From assembly GCA_026418315.1 (NCBI GenBank), contig JAOABO010000016.1, forward strand, positions 1 through 19,490: 19,490 bases of DNA, written 5' to 3'. Below the pieces are notes generated by a model that was given only the letters and a program-made list of their open reading frames with translations, was not told the origin of the DNA and did not search any database. This document shows, one piece after another, positions 15,866-19,490 of this stretch (position 1 is the first letter of the stretch; the number at the start of each line of letters is the position of its first letter). The position numbers and the translations under genes were made by a program. This DNA comes from Bacteroidia bacterium. GTDB taxonomy: Bacteria; Bacteroidota; Bacteroidia; B-17B0; Aurantibacillaceae.

Positions 15866-17689
15866 ATGGAAACAGTCAACCTCACCAATACAGAACTTCA
15901 CGAAAAAGAACATGTAGATATTCATCGTTACGAAGAACATGAAGAGAGTTTTATTACCAAATATGTTTTTAGTCAGGATCACAAAATGATTGCCCGCCAA
16001 TATTTAATTACTGCAATGATCATGGCAGTAATAGCAATGATTATGTCTATAGTGTTTCGTTTGCAGCTGGCGTGGCCTGGTGAAAAATTTGCTTTTATTA
16101 ATTGGATAATGGGAGATAAGTGGGGAAAAGATGGTATTTTGGATCCTAATGCTTACTTGTCTTTAGTTACAATGCATGGCACTATCATGGTATTTTTTCT
16201 TTTAACAGGTGGACTTTCCGGAACTTTCTCTAATTTGTTGATACCATATCAAATAGGGGCAAGAGATATGGCATCACCTTTTATTAATATGCTTTCATAT
16301 TGGTTCTTTTTTGCTTCATCTCTTATTATGGTTATTTCTTTGTTTATTCCTAATGGGGCAGCTAGCTCCGGGTGGACTGTATATCCTCCTTTATCTGCTC
16401 TACCCCAAGCCATTCCTGGTTCAGGTTTAGGAATGGATCTTTGGTTGATATCTATGGCATTATTTATTGCATCTGCTTTAATGGGAGGATTAAATTATAT
16501 CATTACAATTATTAATTATCGTACAAAAGGAATGAAAATGACCCGCTTACCATTAACCATATGGGCATTTTTAATTACTGCAATTATTGGTTTACTCTCT
16601 TTTCCTGTATTACTCTCTGCTGCACTTTTATTATTATCAGATAGATTATTAGGTACCAGTTTTTATTTGTCTGATATTTATATTGGTGGAAGACCGCTGG
16701 ATTATAGCGGAGGAAGTCCGATTTTATACGAACATTTATTCTGGTTTTTGGGACACCCTGAGGTGTATATTGTTTTGTTACCTGCCTTAGGTATCACATC
16801 TGAAATTATCGCTAATATTTCCAGAAAACCTATATTTGGTTACAGAGCAATGATTGGCTCTATGCTCGCTATTGCTTTTCTATCTTTTATAGTGTGGGGG
16901 CATCACATGTATGTAACCGGCATGAATCCATTTTTGGGTTCTGTATTTGTGTTTACCACTTTATTGATTGCCATTCCATCTGCAGTAAAAGCATTTAATT
17001 ATCTAACCACTTTATGGAAAGGAAATATTCAATATACACCTGCAGCATTATTTTCAATTGGGTTAGTTTCTTCATTTGTTACGGGAGGTGTAACCGGAAT
17101 CATATTGGCAGATAGTACATTGGATATTACGGTTCATGATACCTATTTTGTTGTGGCACACTTTCATATTGTAATGGGTTTGTCGGCTGTATTTGGAATG
17201 TTTGCAGGGGTATATCACTGGTTTCCAAAATTATATTTAAGAATGATGAATAAAAAATTGGGGTATATTCATTTTTGGCTTACTTTTATTAGCGCTTATG
17301 GTGTATTTTTCCCTATGCATTTTTTAGGAACTGCTGGTGTGCCAAGAAGGTATTATACAAATAGTGAGTTTCCTATGTTTGATGCTTTGTATGATATTAA
17401 CATGATTGTTACAGTGTTTGCAATCATAGGCGCTTTGGCACAGGGAATATTTATTTTTAATTTCTTTTATAGTATGTTTAGAGGACCTAAAGCACCTCAA
17501 AATCCATGGAAAAGTAATGGATTAGAGTGGACAAACCCTGTAGCAAACATACATGGAAACTGGCCTGGTGAATTGCCTACTGTACACAGATGGGCTTATG
17601 ATTACAGCAAACCAGGATATGAAGAAGATTTTGTTCCACAAACAGTGCCATTAAAGGAAGGTGAATTAGACGGAGGAGGACATCATTAA
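15866..17689 (+). CDS. coxA: Cytochrome c oxidase subunit I (A-type haem-copper oxidase)
   Basis: CoxA is the catalytic inner-membrane subunit that reduces oxygen to water and pumps protons. The 607-residue protein has the expected haem and copper ligands: His104 (MHGTIMVFF, low-spin haem), CuB His297 with Tyr301 (GHPEVY), His346-His347 (WGHHMY), His432 for the high-spin haem and His434 for the low-spin haem (HDTYFVVAHFHIVMG). Glu299 in GHPEV and the D-channel residues Asp134 (GARDM), Asn123 and Asn141 are present, so it belongs to the proton-pumping A1 type. The hydrophilic tail (about 540-607) contains HGNWPGELPTVHRWAYDYSKPG, as in other Bacteroidota CoxA. No subunit III or alternative complex III gene is adjacent. 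A strong terminator follows 6 bases after the stop. Confidence 0.98.
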   Translation: METVNLTNTELHEKEHVDIHRYEEHEESFITKYVFSQDHKMIARQYLITAMIMAVIAMIMSIVFRLQLAWPGEKFAFINWIMGDKWGKDGILDPNAYLSLVTMHGTIMVFFLLTGGLSGTFSNLLIPYQIGARDMASPFINMLSYWFFFASSLIMVISLFIPNGAASSGWTVYPPLSALPQAIPGSGLGMDLWLISMALFIASALMGGLNYIITIINYRTKGMKMTRLPLTIWAFLITAIIGLLSFPVLLSAALLLLSDRLLGTSFYLSDIYIGGRPLDYSGGSPILYEHLFWFLGHPEVYIVLLPALGITSEIIANISRKPIFGYRAMIGSMLAIAFLSFIVWGHHMYVTGMNPFLGSVFVFTTLLIAIPSAVKAFNYLTTLWKGNIQYTPAALFSIGLVSSFVTGGVTGIILADSTLDITVHDTYFVVAHFHIVMGLSAVFGMFAGVYHWFPKLYLRMMNKKLGYIHFWLTFISAYGVFFPMHFLGTAGVPRRYYTNSEFPMFDALYDINMIVTVFAIIGALAQGIFIFNFFYSMFRGPKAPQNPWKSNGLEWTNPVANIHGNWPGELPTVHRWAYDYSKPGYEEDFVPQTVPLKEGELDGGGHH

Positions 17690-17695
17690 ATGAAC

Positions 17696-17728
17696 AAAGA
17701 GAGAACGTAAGTTCTCTCTTTCTTTTTT
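17696..17728 (+). terminator. Strong intrinsic terminator after coxA
   Basis: An 11-bp perfect stem, AAAGAGAGAAC (17696-17706) with GTTCTCTCTTT (17711-17721), closes on a GTAA tetraloop (GNRA type, C-G closing pair). A C and six T (17722-17728) follow. It begins 6 bases after the coxA stop and ends 7 bases before the next ATG, so it could also work as an attenuator in the leader of the next gene. Confidence 0.9.
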
Positions 17729-17735
17729 AAAGTTT

Positions 17736-18119
17736 ATGAAGAATTTTTGTTCTCTTAATTTGGTTTCTGTAATATTTTTAATTGCTTTACTAACACTTGT
17801 CAGTGTCTATAAAACTTTGATTACTTGTAATTATGTCATTAATAAACAAGCGTATATTAAAGAATGTATAAATAAATTCAATAGACAAATCAACTGCCAT
17901 GGGAAATGTTATTTGTCAGTCAGTTTATCAAAAGTTGATAATACAAAAGATGAAATGAATAATATTAAACACGTGATTAATTTTAATCTCAAAGAGTTTT
18001 ATCACTTTTTGAACATTTCAATTTCAATAAGTGAGAGGAGCATTTTTACATTTTTGAACTATAGCATAACTTATCATTATTCACATCACAACAGTATTTT
18101 TCATCCCCCAGCTATTTAA
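17736..18119 (+). CDS. Small membrane-anchored Cys-rich protein with CHGKC motif, function unknown
   Basis: This 127-residue protein has one N-terminal hydrophobic segment (about 7-25) that can be a signal anchor or uncleaved signal, followed by an extracytoplasmic domain. After it come Cys31, Cys44 and a CHGKCYL motif (Cys54, Cys58). The His-rich end is ITYHYSHHNSIFHPPAI, with five His in the last 15 residues. I recall small Bacteroidota proteins with a similar C..C.GKCYL pattern and a PP near the C-terminus, but cannot name a characterised one. A Cys/His-rich extracytoplasmic domain beside an MbnP-like gene and after copper oxidase genes suggests metal, likely copper, binding; that is inference. 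The only plausible start is ATG 17736, just 7 bases after the terminator, with no promoter box in between. Confidence 0.72.
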   Translation: MKNFCSLNLVSVIFLIALLTLVSVYKTLITCNYVINKQAYIKECINKFNRQINCHGKCYLSVSLSKVDNTKDEMNNIKHVINFNLKEFYHFLNISISISERSIFTFLNYSITYHYSHHNSIFHPPAI

Positions 18120-18176
18120 TTATTGCTTTTAGTTTTTTTGTACTTTTACTATCTAAAAATAATATAGAGGAACAAC

Positions 18177-18196
18177 TTTTTCTGTATATACAGAAA
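18177..18196. promoter_or_regulatory. 20-bp perfect palindrome upstream of the MbnP-like gene
   Basis: A self-complementary 20-mer with core CTGTATATACAG (18181-18192) flanked by TTTT and AAAA lies in the 150-base gap, 73 bases before the MbnP-like ATG. The stem can extend outward by C18175/G18197 with one bulged T. It lacks a T-run on the plus strand, so it resembles an operator for a dimeric regulator or a leader hairpin more than a terminator. TACTTTTA at 18140-18147, one mismatch from the -7 consensus, would place it in the transcribed leader. Confidence 0.5.
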
Positions 18197-18269
18197 AGGT
18201 AAATATTTTCATTAAATAAACAATATTGATATCTATCATCATAAAAACAAACTCTAAAAAAATAAAGTT

Positions 18270-19064
18270 ATGAAAACAATAAAAAAAATATTAATTGCAT
18301 TACCTACATTATTACTAATAGTTTCATGTAAAAAGGACCCTAATAATCCAAATAATAACAACAATAACAACAATAATAATGGTACAAATACAAATGGTAA
18401 ACTTGTACTAACTTTTGAAGCAATGTTTGGCGATAGCTCTTTTGCATTTAATAAAAACTACACAACTGCAAATGGAGATACGGTCAAATTTTCAACTTTT
18501 AAGTATTACATCAGTAATATTACTTTGACAAAAACAGATAATTCTACTTACACTGTTCCGGAATCTTATTTTTTAGTGAATCACAGCATTAATTCAATGG
18601 TTTCATTTACCTTAAATAACATTCCATCTGGACAATACAAATCCATCAAAATGCTGATTGGCGTTGATTCGGCAAGGAATGTAAGTGGAGCTCAAACGGG
18701 AGCATTAGATCCTTCAAATGGTATGTTTTGGAGCTGGACAACGGGCTATATCATGTTAAAACTTGAAGGAACATCCCCACAATCGGGTTCAACAACAAAA
18801 TCTTTTGCTTATCACATAGGAGGATTTTCAGGACCTAATAATGCATTAAAATGGATAACCCCTTCGTTTAATAGTGCTACAGCTAATGTTTCTTCTACAG
18901 CTACCCCTGAAATACATTTCAAAGTGGACGTTAGCGAAATATTTAAAACACCTCATACTATTAATCTCGCTACAACATTTAATGTGATGATGCCTGGTTC
19001 TACCGCCAAGAAAATTGCTGATAATTACGCAGACATGATATCTGTAGATCATATTCACAATTAA
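18270..19064 (+). CDS. MbnP-like copper-binding lipoprotein
   Basis: MbnP proteins are periplasmic; in the methanobactin-associated example, copper is bound after a Trp is oxidised to kynurenine by the partner di-haem enzyme MbnH. The 264-residue protein has a lipoprotein signal (residues 1-20, lipobox IVSC, Cys20). An Asn-rich linker with ten consecutive Asn (28-37) follows, then a beta-rich domain. The domain has family-like segments: KLVLTFEAMFG (44-54), TVKFSTFKYYISNITL (71-86), DPSNGMFWSWTTGYIMLKLEG (147-167) with Trp154 and Trp156, FAYHIGGF with His182, EIHFKVDVSEIF with His216, and a final HIH (His261, His263). These Trp and His are candidates for the modified residue and copper ligands. 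It is followed after 5 bases by the MbnH-like gene. The family call is by motif memory, supported by the neighbour. Confidence 0.85.
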   Translation: MKTIKKILIALPTLLLIVSCKKDPNNPNNNNNNNNNNGTNTNGKLVLTFEAMFGDSSFAFNKNYTTANGDTVKFSTFKYYISNITLTKTDNSTYTVPESYFLVNHSINSMVSFTLNNIPSGQYKSIKMLIGVDSARNVSGAQTGALDPSNGMFWSWTTGYIMLKLEGTSPQSGSTTKSFAYHIGGFSGPNNALKWITPSFNSATANVSSTATPEIHFKVDVSEIFKTPHTINLATTFNVMMPGSTAKKIADNYADMISVDHIHN

Positions 19065-19069
19065 TTTTT

Positions 19070-19490
19070 ATGCAAAAACATCTTTCACAGATACTGTTGC
19101 TTTTCACACTAGTTGGATGTAAAGTGGACCCGGAAATTAAGCCAGCACTACCCGCGGATAATATCCGTGTGGTCGTGCCATCTGGCTGGCCAAAACCTGT
19201 TTATAATTTTGAAAATAATCCCCTAACGAAAGAAGGGTTTATACTTGGAAGAGCATTGTTTTATGAAACAGCATTATCCAGCGATAATACAGTTTCTTGT
19301 GGTACCTGTCATCAACATTTTTCTGCTTTTGCCAATGCTGGCCATCAATTTAGCCACGGAGTAAATAACCAATTTGGCACGAGAAACGCTCCCGCACTAT
19401 TTAATCTTAACTGGCATCCGTATTTCATGTGGGACGGTGGAATCAATCATATAGAAGTACAACCTATAGCCCCTATTACCAATCCAATTG
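19070..19490 (+). CDS. MbnH/MauG-like di-haem cytochrome c peroxidase lipoprotein, N-terminal part (cut by window edge)
   Basis: The 140 visible codons are open to the right edge. The start is a lipoprotein signal with lipobox LVGC (Cys17). The domain begins PLTKEGFILGRALFYETALSSDNTVSCGTCHQ, with the first c-type haem motif CGTCH at residues 77-81. It continues with GTRNAPALFNLNW and FMWDGG (119-124), all typical of the bacterial cytochrome c peroxidase/MauG family; a second CxxCH should lie beyond the window. Members either reduce peroxide or, like MauG and MbnH, oxidise residues of a partner protein. Placement 5 bases after an MbnP-like gene favours the MbnH role on Trp of that protein. The haem needed would be attached by a cytochrome c maturation system not seen here. 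Confidence 0.9.
   Translation, partial: MQKHLSQILLLFTLVGCKVDPEIKPALPADNIRVVVPSGWPKPVYNFENNPLTKEGFILGRALFYETALSSDNTVSCGTCHQHFSAFANAGHQFSHGVNNQFGTRNAPALFNLNWHPYFMWDGGINHIEVQPIAPITNPI

Noticed and set aside
18327..18384. AAT/AAC triplet repeat as a possible repeat array or recombination site
   Set aside because: It is in frame and encodes the Asn-rich linker right after the lipoprotein Cys, a common spacer; no flanking direct repeats were seen.
18846..19058. 70-codon minus-strand ORF with several Cys
   Set aside because: It is the reverse of the MbnP-like 3' end, which carries the family-like His motifs in the plus frame.

Overview
The window looks like a chromosomal segment from a low-GC member of the Bacteroidota. 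The lineage call rests on several signs. TANNTTTG-type -7 boxes sit 15-31 bases ahead of several start codons, and Shine-Dalgarno sequences are mostly absent. CoxB, CoxA, LspA and HemH have the sequence style I know from this phylum, and one SusC/TonB-type outer-membrane receptor is present. TGA is used as a normal stop. Order or family cannot be resolved from this sequence alone.

Layout. (1) 1-855, minus: the N-terminal 285 codons of carB, running off the left edge. (2) 1029-4318, plus: rsfS with a very Lys-rich N-terminal tail, ftsH with an Asn-rich N-terminal tail, and a hotdog acyl-CoA thioesterase. (3) 4409-6190, minus: pyrE, a small SRPBCC-like protein and an RluA-family pseudouridine synthase, with each junction overlapping. 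A Nudix hydrolase diverges from pyrE at 6227. (4) 6952-8594, plus: lspA and hemH, overlapping by 4 bases. They meet pssA and a phosphoglucomutase/phosphomannomutase (minus, 8584-10733) tail to tail with an 11-base overlap. (5) 10888-14467, plus: a TonB-dependent receptor-like outer-membrane protein followed 4 bases later by an exported endonuclease/exonuclease/phosphatase-fold enzyme. (6) 14769-17689, plus: coxB and coxA of an A-type haem-copper cytochrome c oxidase, each with its own candidate promoter, ending in a strong intrinsic terminator. (7) 17736-19490, plus: a small Cys-rich membrane-anchored protein, an MbnP-like lipoprotein and the start of an MbnH/MauG-like di-haem peroxidase lipoprotein, cut by the right edge.

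Most of the window is housekeeping: pyrimidine synthesis, ribosome and membrane quality control, lipoprotein processing, haem and phospholipid synthesis. Two accessory blocks are more interesting. The receptor-nuclease pair suggests extracellular capture of a nucleic-acid or phosphate-containing substrate. The MbnP/MbnH block, directly after the copper-containing oxidase genes, suggests a periplasmic copper-handling module. A 20-bp perfect palindrome upstream of the MbnP gene and a terminator hairpin 7 bases before the Cys-rich gene are candidate control elements for it. No tRNA, rRNA, insertion sequence, CRISPR array or phage gene was seen.
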